Assembly: GCA_026419785.1 (NCBI GenBank)
Contig: JAODTK010004666.1
Coordinates: 289,501-353,500 of the forward strand
Length of the DNA: 64,000 bases
Origin: Sclerodactyla briareus
Lineage: Eukaryota; Echinodermata; Holothuroidea; Dendrochirotida; Sclerodactylidae
Direction: 5' to 3'
The position numbers and the translations under genes were made by a program. Positions 35,800 through 50,400 of the stretch are shown here, one piece after another. Within the stretch, counting starts at the first letter, position 1. Each line of letters starts with the position of its first letter. A model generated the notes under the pieces. The model made no database searches. It saw nothing but the letters and a program-made list of their open reading frames with translations, and was not told the DNA's origin.

Positions 35800-36385
35800 A
35801 AGCTACCAGCCATCTGGGTCAGCAGGACGGCGGTCTACAGTAGGCAGCCCAGGGTCTCATTGGTCTGCCATGAACCACAGAAGCAGCCGAAGCCAAGCAG
35901 CCCTCTCTACCAGCCATGATCGGGTCCAGAAGGAAGGCGGTCTTAACAGTAGGCCGCCAGGGGTTCATTGGTGTGTCATGCACCAAAGAAGCTAGCGAAC
36001 GGAAACCAAGCAGCCCTCTCTGCCAGCCCCATCGGCGTTCCAGCAGGAAGGCGATCTACAGTAGGCGTCTAGGGGTCTCGGGGTTTTGGATTGGCCTATG
36101 AACCACATGAAGAGCCGAAACCAAGCAGCCCTCTCTACCAGTCAAATCGAGTCCAGCATGGAAGGCGCCTTGGTCTATAGTGGCAGCCAGTGGTCTCGTG
36201 GTCTGCCATGAACCACAGAAGCCAGTCTGGTGCCCAAATTCAGCCTCTCTACCAGCCATCGGGTCCAAAACAGGGAAGGGGTCTAAAGTAGGCAGCCAGG
36301 GGTCTCGTTGGTCAGCCTGAACCCCAGAAGCCAGGCCGGTGCCAAATCAGTCCCTCTCTACCAGCCATCGGGTCCAGCATACTAT
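35800..36385 (+). repeat. Tandem array, ~113-bp unit, five copies
   Basis: The phrase 'agccctctctaccagccat' or a variant recurs at about 35800, 35900, 36013, 36127, 36242 and 36352. Between occurrences lie 'cgggtccagcaggaaggcgg', 'tctacagtaggc.gccaggg', 'tctcgttggtctgccatgaa' and 'ccacagaagc.agccg'. Composition is more G/C-rich than the flanks. Open frames cross it in two phases but the period is not a stable multiple of three. Confidence 0.85.
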
Positions 36386-36389
36386 AACC

Positions 36390-38130
36390 CAAACGACAGA
36401 TTCCCCCTTCATATTACACGTCAACCGATAACCGATATTCCCAAACGTATCTAAGTATTCTTCGCGTATAAAGTTATAAATTGGAGGGAATACGTATATA
36501 GGCCTCGCCAGTCAACTTAGGACAGATGCTATCATACAGCCGTTTTCGTCAACATATTGTCTTTGTTAACAGAGGGGGTTGCATCAATGGTAGTCTCATT
36601 TGTTTTGTTGTGATTATAAACGTTTCATTTTCCGATTTACTGGGTTGGAGGGGATCTCACCATTCTGGCTTGTATGATTACTTAACATGCTGTGTGAGAA
36701 TCGTCCATCCGTGCAGAATTGTTGTATTACTTTCATTTCTCGCAGTCATTTCTAAACCGAATCTGAAAATCCGCCAGCAATAAATTTTCATTAATACTTT
36801 CGAACCCTACGCCTCCGAGGTGAAATACGCAATAGTGGGTCGCACAAAATAGAGAATTCACGGGATTCACGGAATATTCACGTTTTCTCTGTAAACATCT
36901 GGAAGGCTCATTCACCTAGCTGCAACAATATTATCAACGGAAGTCTTTCAATCCTCCCGGACTAAAATCGGGAAATGTCCAGCAGGAATTACAGATTAAG
37001 TATGTCTGTTTTAGATGAAATTAGTACTAGAATAACCATATTGGCTTCTCTTTATGCGGAAGCCTTGTTTGTTGCGATGGTTAGAGACCGCGGACTCGGT
37101 TTTTGTTTCCTTGCTTGAGGTATTTTGTAGAGGGATTCTTTGATGGCCTCTTAGCCCGTAGAAAAAACACGATATTTGAAATTCACCGATTACATTGCAC
37201 ATGACTACACCATAGAATGTATCACATTGAGAAATGAGACCTTCCGACACATCGAACTATCCCGTGATGATCTTTTCGGCCATAGCAAGTTTCACAGCAT
37301 TGCCCTTAACAACCACGATCGTAGGATTTTAGTATTTTTCATGCCTTGTGATTACGATTTATCAACTCCCACTGGATAAATCAAGCTAATAATTCATATG
37401 TGGGTTCCCCATAATGAGCGCATCACCCTTTTTGTTTTGGTGTCAATTCAAAGGCCATCCGAGGAATGTGAAGTCTGAAATCTTTGTCAACACGATTATT
37501 CCAGAATGCTTGCTTGATTTTGGGTCACGTCTAGTGGAAATTTGAATTTTTTGAATAAATGATATTTTGGTAAGTTTTGGCTTGTGATACGAACACGATA
37601 ACCCGCCTCCAGATTGTATGCTTCAATTTTGTACGTAGGTTTCTTATGAGAAGGAAGAACCAACACATTATTGTTTGACGTAATATGGGACATTCTGGTG
37701 GAAATTTTGGAAAAAGTGACAACTTCATACCTCAACCAATTTGGGCTCGTGTACGCGAGTTAACTTCGAGCCTTAATTGTCCCCAATATCCAACAAAAAC
37801 ATCTGTTTTTTTTTCTTCTTCTGAACGAGTAATACTATTCCTATTGCATAATGTAATGAATGTGACAAAGTGCATATTTCCTCACAGTCCCAAATGGAGA
37901 GGTTTATACTTACGACGATGTAAGATTAAGTTGATTACTATCTGAAGGGCAGGAAATGATCTTGGAAGGAACATATATGCAAGCTACATTACTTACCACC
38001 CAGATTACACGTTTCAATTAGTTATGGTTATAGAAGACATATATGAGGATTCCACGATTAGGTAATTTGTGCATAATGGGTAGAATTTCAGCAATGTATC
38101 CATAGGTTCCGATCACAGTCTGGAGATTCT
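36390..38130. other. No recognised gene
   Basis: Several 60-86 codon frames on both strands, without recognised motifs. Nothing else seen. Confidence 0.4.
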
Positions 38131-38139
38131 AGCCTAGCC

Positions 38140-38430
38140 ACACGTTTGTCATTCTCGTCGACTTTATTCGCTACCCAGTTCCAATCTCTGATCGATTCCT
38201 ACTAATTTGTTTATTTCACTGTGACGTAAGCAATTCCCCTAATTACTCATCTGTGGCGTGATTTGTCGAATTCAGTATTGGACGGTGTGATTGCACGTGA
38301 TCTCGCAAGGCTATTTGCGTATTCGAATGAACAATTATCAGTCTTGTTGCTCCAAGGGCCAGCTATTCCTATACTTTCTTCGTAGAGAAACACAAACAAC
38401 AAAACAGCCAACAATTGGGTAACGTTAGGT
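38140..38430 (+). repeat. Dispersed repeat family D, copy 4
   Basis: It has 'ctgtgacgtaagcaattc', 'aattactcatctgtgg', 'gtattggac', 'gcgtattcgaatgaacaa', 'tgctccaagggccagct' and 'gagaaacacaaacaac'. The first half matches the 7.5-kb copy and the second half the tandem copies at 33 kb, so this copy joins the two groups. Confidence 0.55.
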
Positions 38431-38439
38431 GCCTCTTGT

Positions 38440-39830
38440 AAAAAAAAACCCTATAAATACGTGCATCTTAACAGGTTGTGACACACAATAGCATTGTGAT
38501 CCATGAAAAAGAGTGAGTATTGCCGTGTGGACTAAATTCAAGAAACGTCAAGAGAATCAAAACTTTGGTCAACCGACCTAATGAAATCGTATACCGATAC
38601 CATATATGTACAATACCACTGAACAGTGAACACTGAGATTCTATTCGGTAGGGGCATGGGCGGCAATAAACTGGGAGAAGCATGTCTCTCCAACATATTG
38701 TTTCCAACATTTAATTTCAGATTCCCCCACCTGATATTTTGAGAGGTGTTGAAAATTGCACCAAATGTGCAAATCGCAAGTTGTATGAGATATTAAGAAA
38801 TATTTTCGCAACCAGATTGCGTAAATTGTTAGCCCGATGTCCGGCCCCCATGCAACAAATTCTGCTCTTTTCTCGCGGTAGTCTTCTCTCTTATTATTAT
38901 GCACAATAACTGTTTGAATAACGGGCAAACATTCAAGCAGTCAAACAGAGGATATGTGGCGGTATGCAGGAACGTGTCAACGTTAGTGCTTGCTAGTATT
39001 GCTGTATCAGAGGAATCACCAGAAGAAAGAAGGAACCTGGCAACAGCATGTGACACTAATTTGATGATATGAATTTCGAAATCGTCAGCCCCTTTTTTGT
39101 TTAAACTGCAGGCAATCTCCCAAGTTTGTTAATAACATTGATTATTCCAGTGGAGCTGGTATCCGTGAGCGGATCATGCAAAACATTATTGGATCCCTAA
39201 CAACTAGCAGGACCTTCTTTCCAGAGGGCTAAGATTTTCGTCAGATTTTTATTTCCGTTCGTAATTTTGGGTGAAAATAAGAAAATTCAGATTTAAGTTA
39301 TTGAACTCGGCATCAATCTTGGTACACCCCATATGTAGGTCGAACACCCGGCAGCCCGGGGAGAATATTTTGACGATTAGTCATACATTTCTCATTATTC
39401 GTGATTTCCAGACTTTCGGTAAAATGTGGCTAACATACTAGGGGGTATTCGATTCTAATCAAATCCATTGATACATCCTATCACAATCTTGACGCCTTGA
39501 TGTCTTGTTCCCCAGCTGGCGGAGATCTAATAAAAACTAAACAAATTCACCTCCTCTGCTTATTATGGGAGGTTTCATATGCCGTAATTATTGTCTGTGT
39601 CACAGGAGTGTCTTCCGATAATGTGGAAATCATATAAACTACCTTTTGTTGTTTTCTGCTTCCACAATAGCTTATGTATATGTTGGGTAGTTGAACTCCT
39701 GTACACTTGAAAACATGGAACGTCGATCCTTACGGTAGGGGACCGACATACTCCCCACTTTTTTGGAGGCCGTGTGGATTATATTACCGAAAAATTGAAA
39801 ATGTATGGGTGTGTGATTCGTTAACAAGAA
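38440..39830. other. No recognised gene
   Basis: A set of overlapping minus-strand frames of 75-95 codons at 38.47-39.06 kb has no motif that I recognise. Nothing else is seen. Confidence 0.35.
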
Positions 39831-39837
39831 TTCGAGC

Positions 39838-39985
39838 CAACGTCGCCTAATGGTCTGGTGATAATGCTTGGAACTCAACGATTTGGTCTAGATCTCAGGG
39901 GAGGCATATCGGTTTTCTAGGCAAGAAGAATCAAATCGGCTGCTGGGTAGCCCGAGTTAATTTCTTCCGGAAAATTTTGTTGGGC
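39838..39985 (+). repeat. tRNA-derived SINE-like element, second copy
   Basis: A tRNA-like head, 'gtcgcctaatggtctggtga' onward with a B-box-like 'ggtctagatctc' at 39885, is followed by 'gggtagcccgag' at 39945 and 'tttcttccgg'. The 'ggtagcccgag' block is shared with the element at 5.07 kb. The heads are too divergent to say whether they derive from the same tRNA. Confidence 0.4.
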
Positions 39986-39989
39986 GCGA

Positions 39990-42300
39990 ACCCTAACTAC
40001 TTGTCACGGCCCACTCCGTTGGAATGAGTACCTGCGGAGGAAACTGCTGTTCAGGCAGCTGGCCCTGTCGTTTGGACTCTAAAAGCAGTATGTTTGACGC
40101 AAGATGTCGGGATCATAAGCCCCCGCAGGTGGGCGTTGTTCACAAGTAGTGCCCCTAACCTCCCTATTTCTGTCCTTCCTAATTATTCTTTTTTTTTTTA
40201 CTTGGTGATGAATGATTGATGAATTCCAAGAATTTATAAACAAGCATAAGGCTTACTTGCCTGCCATGTCTTTCAGCTCTGGGTTCATCAATTGAATAGA
40301 TTGTGCTCAATAGCCTAGTCGCGTATTAGGCACGGTACCGGGATCACGAAAATACCATGTCCCATGTAATTCACTCTCGTGTGTGCCTTAAACCACACGA
40401 AACAATCGGGAATATGTGTGTTCTTAGCGTTATCGTTAGTTAGTATGCAGAGTTCCAAGTTATGCAAAGTCGTGCGTACACGATGTGAGAATAACACTTG
40501 AGAAGGAAAAAGATACTGCGAAGAAATAATGCGAAACTGAAATTATTCACTAATAATAGGTGCCCGAATTTCTGATAGAATACTGAATAGAATTCTTACA
40601 TTATTTTTCGATGGCTGTATACTGATAGCGATGCATGTACAATAAAGGAATCAGGCAACGTTTCGAGATTCGGGTATTTATTTCTTCCTATGTCACTCTC
40701 TTCAACTTACTTGAAGTGTCAAATACATATAATCCTGGTCATTTTATCACTTATTATAGCTGTTTGTGGAGTGCTGTTTACAGTTAATTAGACAATTTCA
40801 AATGTCCACACTTCTGTTATGTGGAGAAATTCACAAGCTCCGCGCTCAGCAATATATTCTGCTATCCAAATATAACCTCAATCATAATCAGGCCTGTTCT
40901 TGAGAATCGATTAAGTAGATCGTTTTGCCCTAAGCCATCCAAAATTTCAACAGTGTTTCCTTAATTATCGGTTCATGTTATCAGTCATATCAATTTTTCT
41001 CCTCTTCCAAAATGCTTCACATTCTATTTGACCTGATTTTAAATGACTGAATGATCTCAGAGAGGACTCCCCTGGCCCCAAAATCGAGTGCATCAGCGAC
41101 CTTCTGAACCAATTTCTTCGAATGGGTGACAAGTGCCATGATTCCGACGATCTGGGAGGTTTAAGTAAGTCAGAAATTCTGCATTCTACGTTCCATCTCA
41201 AGTGCGTGCATAGCAGGAGCATGGGGCGCTCCACTTAGATGGGAAATTCAAGTCCACTTCTCCCCCACTTTCAGTAATCGTCAGACCTCCTTTTCAACGC
41301 AGCTCTGAAGTGAATTGATTACATTTCAATGGAGCAGTAATAATATCCGGTGCCTAAATAGTGTTCCCCATTGAACATAGGCTCAGAGTCTTCACAGATA
41401 TCCATGATCCTTAATGACCTGTCACATGCGTACTACACACCACGCATCTATAGCTTGTTCACTCCCGGCGCACGATTCCAGTATGTCACTTTATCATGTC
41501 CCCGGGACACCGTCACAAAGTACTCACTTTTACACGTGGGGGGCGTGTGCAGTAGACTGTTCTAAGATTAGATCGGAGACCTTGCATAAACAACTCTGAA
41601 GTAGGTAAACAGCTATGTTGAATGTTTTTTGTAGGACGCTAGGACACACGGCACATGACAAAAACCATTCGTTTATTAATTGATCTGTTATCCCAGTAGT
41701 TCATAGAAGGTTCGTATAAACCAATGGAACCTGCAGCAGAAGAACGAATTGTTACTCTCAACAACAGTTTTATTCATTTTTACATGAATATTGGGAATTA
41801 TACCAAGCATACGCTCAATGAAAGTTTTCGTTAAATTGGGCGGAATAGAAATAATACGACACAGTCATTGTACTGCAACTGTCACGAATTAACGTGTGTC
41901 TCGAATGCCGACACTCTGGATTTTTCACCTCGTTTAGAACGCGTGTGTACTATCTGTGTACTGTTCTCGACCAGAGCTAAATGAAGTATATGGTGTATTC
42001 TATAACGACGTTTCGAGAACCGAATTATCGAGAAGGCGGGTGACTTTTCGACGGGAGATTTCGTCAGAACTGTTTTGAGTTGCGATATTTTTAGAACTTT
42101 CGGGACAGTGCCGAATCATTTTTCCTGGGAAACATCTTTCTCGAGGAGATGAAATGGGGTCCACCCCGGACTGATCAATCAATCGAGAAACTTGATGCAC
42201 CGAACGTCCGTATAGGTGATTCTGCGGGTCGTAAATTGAGTATTTTCTCAAAAAAATTGAGAAAACGTGAGAAGAATCGTAACGAGACTCGAGAAGTAAA
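39990..42300. other. No recognised gene; one C-run terminus
   Basis: No gene is recognised. At 41222-41300 'ggcgctccacttagatggga' is followed by 'cttctcccccactttcag', again the layout of the DNA-transposon end at 23.6 kb. The 89-codon minus-strand frame at 40965-41234 abuts this end and has no recognised motif. Confidence 0.35.
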
Positions 42301-42600
42301 TTTTGACGAGGAGGGAGGACAGTAACCGACGGTTTTGCTGTTTTTTTTTTTTTTTTTGTTTTTTTATTTTTTCCGATTTGGTGGTGTCAATACGTTTTCG
42401 AGCGTGGATTTTCGACAAGTTCGGAATTCAACCAGCGGCAAACGGTTATTTGGGTAACCAGTGCGGAGGATCATTGAGAGCACTGTATGAACACGGGATA
42501 TCAACACAGCTATTGGGAGTTGGTTGGTGATACCAGGAGGTCTGTATAGTCAAGAAGGACATTGAAAGCCGGCACGCGCCGCGTAAGAGTTAATTTTAAT

Positions 42601-42905
42601 TGTTAGGATTTGAGAACAGCCGTATATGTTGTAAATCTAGATTGATTCAAATCCTGTATCAAATTCTGAAATTTTGCAGGGATCAATTATTGTAATTACC
42701 AGTTACACTTGTTTTAAACTTCAGAAACCTCTCAGTAGTTCTCTTTGAATGCCTTGTGTTATTGTCCTGCCTTGTGTATTATGTTCCTCTAATTTTCTAC
42801 TGTACGTTGGGTGGTCTAGTTAAGGCCAAGAAATAAACCGGGGTCACAACAAGAGGCGAGGATTGTTAGCCTCCATTCTGTGTTTATTCGGGTGAAGTTG
42901 TGACA
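42601..42905 (+). repeat. Possible LTR
   Basis: The 305-bp segment starts 'tgttaggatttgagaac' and ends 'ttgtgaca', the TG...CA form of LTRs, and contains an AATAAA at 42832 followed by G/T-rich text, as expected for an LTR polyadenylation site. A purine-rich 'gacgaggagggaggac' lies upstream at 42306 and a T-run at 42341-42372. There is no second copy in the window and no target duplication, so it would be solitary, or the LTR could begin near 42322 directly after the purine tract. No retroviral-type coding region is recognised. Confidence 0.3.
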
Positions 42906-42909
42906 GAAA

Positions 42910-45900
42910 CCATGAGCGTTTACTGAAGCCATTTAACTTAATGTGTCACATTCATATCGATAATGCGCCACAACGATGAATATGACCCTGAATGTCCATG
43001 AATTAGTGTTTTGTGTAGTCTGAGACCAGATAAGCATATATTGATCGACAACGAGGTCAGTCTCGAGTACAATACTCCTCTAAATTGATCACATTTGACA
43101 ATGGTGATTTTTTTTTATTGTTTGAAGAGGGTTGACCCCATTCGAAAGGACTAATAGTGAATTCCGTGACCGCCACTCTCTCGGAACCTGGAGGAGCTGA
43201 AGTTCAAAGTTCATCGTGACTGCTAACAGCTGACAGATGGGACTTATTGAAATATCCCGAAACAAAACCTCCACCTCGGCTAACAATTCAGTAGTTGTTG
43301 TTTGAACGTCTCAAAAAAAGTCCTAGAATTCTCATGTAAAAATTGATATTAAAAAAAACTCAGCTACTTTCATATTCCACTATTTCAACCGACAGTGTGC
43401 CTAATGGAAAGCTTTATAATTGAACTGGCTGAACGACGATCCAACACTCGTATTCTGACAGAAATGTACGACTTCTTGTTTCCATAGCCTTACCTAACAG
43501 TCTTATTACGAATTACTGCCATTTATTCAAATAAGAGTCGGCACACATTCAAACAGTGGTTGGGCCTATATTACTGATGATAAGACATCGATAAAAAAAA
43601 AAGGATCCGTTCTGGTCTGTCTATAACATCTGAAGGGAGGTATGAAATGCAGTTGGCATGTACAAATATGATGTAATTCTGGTAAATTACCGAGACTCGC
43701 CTGTGTGGCCAAGAAATCCGACGGATGAAGTACGGTCATAAAAGAGAATCAGGTTGACGTCGTGCATAATGGGGACCCGATAGACGCTGGAATAGCCTGT
43801 ACACCGCTCTCGTAAATCAGCAATAAATCAAGTCAAGCTACTTTTGAGTTCCATTGGAATTAACAGCAAATGAGTAAGGTATGGGTATAATGATTTGTTT
43901 CATGTTGGTGTCAAAGTTACCGTCAGAACTCCTTTTGGCGGTGGGTAACTCAAATCACTGCCTACTCCCATCCAGAAAAAGAGTATGGAGAAGGTTTCTT
44001 GGTAATGTTTGTTACGTTCAGTTGAACTCAACACTCCCTAATAGCATGTGATACATGTTCTCCTAATTTCAGAAGGTTTTCAATTTTTGATTGTCACAGC
44101 TGGAATGACTACCCAATGAGAGACGGTTTATATTCATGCATAAAGATAAATTATTATTACTGTTGCAATTTTTCCAGCTCCTGTCACATGCAATAATTTG
44201 TGATACTCTCCAAATAATAAAAAGTGCATATCGATTAACCTCATTACCCGATTTCCACGTGCTTACACATTATTTTGTAATGGACTCCAAATGAGCTCCC
44301 TGAAAGCAGCATCCCGTCACGGAGTGGAATGGCAAGATTACACCTAGTTTCGGAAGTCAATTGAAGTGTTCATGAAGTACTCGAAATGCTACAATGGTAA
44401 TGGAGTAAAGTGACAGGGTTTCAAGAAAGCCTTGGCAGTCGTTGAATGAGACGGAAATGAAAACAACATCACTTTATTACACAGAATTAGCAACGTTCAT
44501 CGTATTAACGTAGTAAATGGCCTATTCTTCATTAGGATATAGTTGGATACTAACATACAATGATAGGGACGTACGTGCTTGATTGCGATTCTAATGCGCA
44601 AGTGCGGTATAGTGGTTTCACTGTACTGTAATTGCCATTGACTTCACAAAAAAAGAACCCTGATACTTCCTTGTCGATGTCACGTACGTTTCTTAGTATC
44701 TCCTCGTAAACAGTAATGCATAACTAATGGTGGACATGCGATTGTATTGTAAATGTTTAGCATGAACATGCTGCTTTGCCGTTTTGCATTAATGTTCAAT
44801 CAACTAGTATTTCCAGATATGTGTGATTTGCAAGGTATTAGGAGAGAAAATTGACTAGTTCATTGGGCGGATCTGTTCCCAGTTTTTCTCGGCTTTCTTT
44901 TAATGTATTACCGGTACATTCATTCTACTGAAATTAAAATCTTCGAATTGCGTTATCTGAGTGATTTACCTCGCTTTATCAAGTATTTTGTTCTCCTGTA
45001 TAGTCTTGTCTCAAGCGATTACTGAGACACGGCAATTTGCCACGGTGTCGAGGTATCCTATCTACAGGCGTCGCAAAACAGGATCAATACCATCATAATC
45101 GAAAACGTGAACTCACATTGATCTTCATTGATTAGTTTGTCCGTGCAACGGTGCAAGTGCATTGCGCCCTTCTTGGGTCAGTGCAACGGAGAATATGAGT
45201 ATGCTTGACACTGTCAACCAAAATAATGGTTCCCGGCGATACCTCCTTACGAGTTGGATTTATATTTATCTATAACAATGAAAAACGAAATCAAGTTGAA
45301 TCAAGGAAGGTTATGTTCCAGCAGGTTTCACTAATAACGAGTAGAGCGTACCGTCAGTGAGTATTGGGTATCGATAAATTCTGCTGCTGAGCTCGCGATT
45401 CTTGGTTCCTCGAAATGGTGGGCATGGGCGCGATTGTATCGGTGTAAATTTCTAACATGAACTGCTTGCTTGTCTTTTTGCATTAGGCGATAGAAAACAA
45501 CGCGCCGATGTGTCACTATCTGTTCGTATATTGGCTAAACGTAAAGAAGAATCTATTGCACGAAATTCGCCTGATTTATCTGTATAGTCATGGCTGATGG
45601 ATGGAATTAAATTAAACAACATGTAGGTTATACAGAGGGGTATCGGCTAACTATTTTGCTACTTTAGATCGTGATCACAGCTTGGGTATTTAAAAAAAAA
45701 AATCCAACTTCTTCCAAAAGTCTGTTACTAACCAATATACCAGCAATGAAAATCACAAAGAACATTAATGAATGGAAACAACAACTTTATTCTCAGTCAA
45801 CGTCGATTACCTGCCCACCACATGGTAATCCCAGACTTGGATCAGTGAAAACGTTACACGCGTAACAAAGGTTTCCGCTATTACACTTGACATTGCTCAA

Positions 45901-47440
45901 AATCATACCGGCAGTCAATATTTTCCAAAAGTTTTTGTTCTTTCATCCCATCGCATATATAATACCTGAATGAGAACAGAGAAACTATTTTTTTCTGTTC
46001 CCCCGATACACGTGCAATTAGTACTTATTTAGTGCTCCTATAATAGAACATGCATGTAACTTTTATTTTTCCTCATGCATACTATAATTGACTATGCAAT
46101 CAACGTACGGCATGAGAGGGGCTACTTATTTCACCGGATATTTTCCGGATATGTGTTCGTTTTTAGTAACATTAGCAGGAGTATTTGGTGAGGCTATATT
46201 GCTCATCACGAGACACAACAAGTTTTGTTTCACTATCTTTCGCACTATTGATATATTTTTTAATCAAATTGTTCCTCTTTTTCTCATATACAGTTCTGGA
46301 CTACGCGTATCCCTAAATTATTATACCAACGGTTTGGCCTATATTTGAAGAAAAATAGTCGAGAGCAAATATACAGTTTGCCATCTTATTTATGGACCCA
46401 CCCATATATTCTACAAATTGTTTGAATGAAGAATTCGGTCCTTTCTCAGAAAACTAGTAAGTGAAAAGTACCCGTGTGCGTATAGGCAGAGATGTGCCTC
46501 CCACCTCCTTCGGGGACACTTTGTTTGTTTTGTTAGCTTATCTTTGCGGAACAGAGTAACAACATCCACGCAGATAGGAGAGAACACCGATGTAGAATTC
46601 GTTAATCATTATTCCAGCCTAATAACGCACGATTTCGAGGTATGGACAAATAACGTTTCAAGTTCGTAAATCGATAAATGTATAATACTTCAAGGCGAAA
46701 TTACACTCTGGGCCGAGCTATAGGTCGAAAGGGGAACCTAACACAGCTCTGCGGTTGCACCCAGTGACCATCGAGGTGACTGTTGGCCCCTCAGGCCTAA
46801 AATTTCAAACTTGCGGACGTCGTGTGCGAAAGTTACACATCCAATCGCAACGTAACACTAAAAACGTCGTTGAATACTGCAGTTCACCCCCAGTGATGCC
46901 TACACGAACAGAACCATCCTCAATGACGACTGTTTAACTCAAGTCGTCATAACATCCTCGGCGATGTAGAACAGTTCTCGAGGGTACGTATATTACACAC
47001 TGCGTATAGGTGGTTAAAATAATAATTAGAGCGGTAATTACTACCCATTTAGCATTAATATTAATAGTATTCATAGAATTGGAGGAAATCCTGAATATCA
47101 CAGACCAATAAGCTGCAGAAGTCTGAGGGACCCCAAGATGATTTTGTTTGGACTAATACCCAGGATAGGCACTAGCCCTGGAAGTGACAGATTTTTATAT
47201 AGGATTCTATGATGAAATCCAGTCCCTATCTCCTAGTGGCAACCGGCCGCAGTCGCGGCCGGCACGGAGAGCTGGACGGACAAGCATCACAGATTGGACG
47301 GGACATGGCGTGCCGGAACGGTCCAAGTCTACTGACAGCCAGCAGACAGACCAGCATGTCCTCCGAAGACTTCACAGTCATGAGTTCTAAGCTGAGTGAG
47401 TAGAGTGCGGTGAAAGTCTCACATGGTACCAGCTACTTGT
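42910..47440. other. No recognised gene
   Basis: AT-rich intergenic sequence. A phrase near 44729 ('catgcgattgtattg' then 'atgaacatgctgctttgc' and 'ttttgcatta') recurs with indels near 45427, suggesting a diffuse duplication about 700 bp apart. The frames at 46755-46937 and 47184-47403 have protein-like but unrecognised text. Confidence 0.35.
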
Positions 47441-47454
47441 CGGCATTCGCAATA

Positions 47455-50400
47455 AAATGGCGTATGTTCGATTAGTTTCATCCCTCCTTTCTAAGAAATA
47501 GTCTAGACAAATCCCCGGCTAGTGGGGAAAATGATATATCTCTAATGATGCAAGGATCCTCATGGGAACCAATTGAACCAGTCATCGGTAGGTCAGTAAC
47601 AGAAACTAGTCCCACGCAATGCCCGTGCATTGTGCCAGTGTGAGAAGTTAAACTACCAGTGGGGGACATATAGCTCTATTGGCCACAACGAATGCCGTAA
47701 AAAGTGGTCAAAAATCATAGGATAAATATAACAAAAACACCAGGTCATGTTCCGCTTGAATGTGAGCAGACTGTCATGTAGAAAACCATGGGGGAATTCG
47801 ATTCTTACAATCATGTGATTATGATCTTCATATGAGCATAATTCCGAATCATGGGAGTAATTGGTCCTAAGAGCTTTGGCGGACTTTCTGCCTAAAGCTG
47901 CGTGTCCTACGTAGCAAGATACCCCAAAATAATCAATTGCGTTGCTTGGGTTGCAGTGAACATATACGTTATATTACCAGCGAATTCGTGATGAAGGTTA
48001 TACTCTACATGGCAAGTGTATAGTTGACTAGGCGGACGCAAACTTGGATCCTACTCCCTTCATTTTCAGTTGCCAATTGAATTTTATCCATTCATACAGT
48101 GCATGTCGATTTGCCAACACCCCTTTCCTCCGAGGGGTGGTCCGTTGCCAGTAAAAGATGTTTCCATTTTTCCTTGTTTTGGGCTCTGTAGGGGTGAATA
48201 TGGTCAGATTGTTGAGCCCTTTTCCTATTACCTACCACATAAGTATTATATAAGTATTAGAGTGTTTTGTGTTCCCTGTCGATTTGAGAGTATAGATTTA
48301 CAACCAATCATCCCATAATGGTCCAATCTTTATTGCATTTTTTGAATTGTTTGTAATCCGGCTCATACTTACTGCTAATTCTGACCATTCACTCACTCAC
48401 AACGCAATTCGTATCACTCCTGAATCCACTTTAGGTGAACATTCCGGAATGAATACCGATATGGAAATCCAAGGTAACTATTTTAGACGCCGTTCATCGG
48501 ACCTATTTTTTTCGCATACGGTAGTCTATACGGTAGCCTTTTCCAGCATGACTCTATTGTAACATATATATCGTTGCATGAAGATGTACTACGCAGGTAC
48601 AGACTGCTGTAACCTGCGTTATTATAATGTGGAATGGAACGTATATAATACATGAAGGAACAATTACTGACACCACGTTAATGCGCGGATAATCGCTTTC
48701 TGAAAAAGCGCCCGCGATCCAGAAAATACGTGACTCATGTTTCTTAGCCGTAACTGAATTACGGCTGCAGCCGACAACTCTGGACTCTATTGACTGCACC
48801 GGAATATGTTCTATGTCGAGCTGATCGGAATCCATTTTCTAGGAGAAGGTGAGGGGGTGGAGGAGTAGCAGAATGGATGAGCAAGGCATGGTCCAACAAC
48901 GTGACCATCGAGCAACTATATTACTCTCGCGACTTGGGACTGATTCGTATAAATGTCGGCCCAGAGAGATTATCTTTACAGGCATTTAAGGTTTATTTAT
49001 AGGCCATCGGATGCTGACAAAACTGCTCTTGGAAGAACTAACGACATTATTCATGTTGTGGAGGCCAACATTCAGATGGCATCATCGTAGCTTTGGGCGA
49101 TTTCAATCAGAGGGTTTTAAGAGGACTTTATTCACAAGTCACACTTGCTACACGTGGAAACCATATTTTGGATCAATGTTTCACATCTGTGCATGAATTA
49201 TATAGGTGTTCTTTGCTGCCGCTTTTGGGTGCATTCGATCATATGACAGTGTTCTTGAAACCGGAAAACGATGCCACAAAGTTTAAAAATGACAAGCCGG
49301 ATATTAAGTCACGTCTTCATACTCAATGACGTCGTTGCTTTTGAAAAACTACGTCATATGCTAAATATAACAGATTGAGAGTCTATGATTGAACCAGGAA
49401 ACATTGATCGAAATTTAGTGACAGCCATATCCTGCTATTTGAGATGTTGTATTGACACAACGATACCGGTTGAGGAGTTCCGAGTGTATTTAAATAATCA
49501 CCAGTAGATGAATAATCGATCAAGTGTCTGCTGAGAAGGAAACACTATTGAGGGGAACAACAATGAACTAACAACTATTAGGCGGATGAGGGAAACTGCA
49601 AGGAAAGTACCCATGTCGTATTTTCATTGCTTTCGCTGTTTTTGTTGAGGGGTACTGTTAACCCCTCTCTCAATGAAGTATTTGCCTAACATCAATCACA
49701 GACTGAGCAAGTATGTTTCCGAGCAGAAATGGTACTCCGGTACTAGTATACAATAGTGCAAAACATACAATTATATCTGTTACACTTATCGAACCATTGA
49801 AATGAGACTAATTCTACTCCGCGACAATATCGAACCATCATTGGTATTGCGATTATTTCGTAAGTCGGCAACTTCAAAACACGACACAACCAAAACAAAA
49901 ACCAAGACATCCAAGTCATCCAGAGTTTTTTTGGAAAAAAGGTTCCTCTTTTGGCCAGTTTGGCAAGTTTCGAGATTCCACATATAGGTTATCACACGAT
50001 TCCCTAGCTTATCAGAAACGAGATAACAAGGTAGGTTTAGAATTCGAGAATCCCAAGAACTGCGAATGAGCACCTATAGTAGGAACTTGCGTCAAATGAT
50101 GTTCCGTAATAAACGACGATTTTAAAATCCAGAAAACCCTTGTATTTCATGGATTCACGGTACTTTTTATTCTGGTCGATTGCTTTCTCAGTTTTTTACC
50201 TTAAAGGGACCTCCTACTTGGCGTTTAACCGATATGGTACGTACGTAACGAGTCTAGCTATTAACCCCAATTGAAAGCTCGTTTCTGCAGGCTAACAATG
50301 TTAGGGGGTTGATCAGATGAGTGTCACTGTTAGCAGTAGCGAGTGACATTGCTGTTATGATTATTTTTTATTTGTGAAACGGCTAATATCAACACAGACA

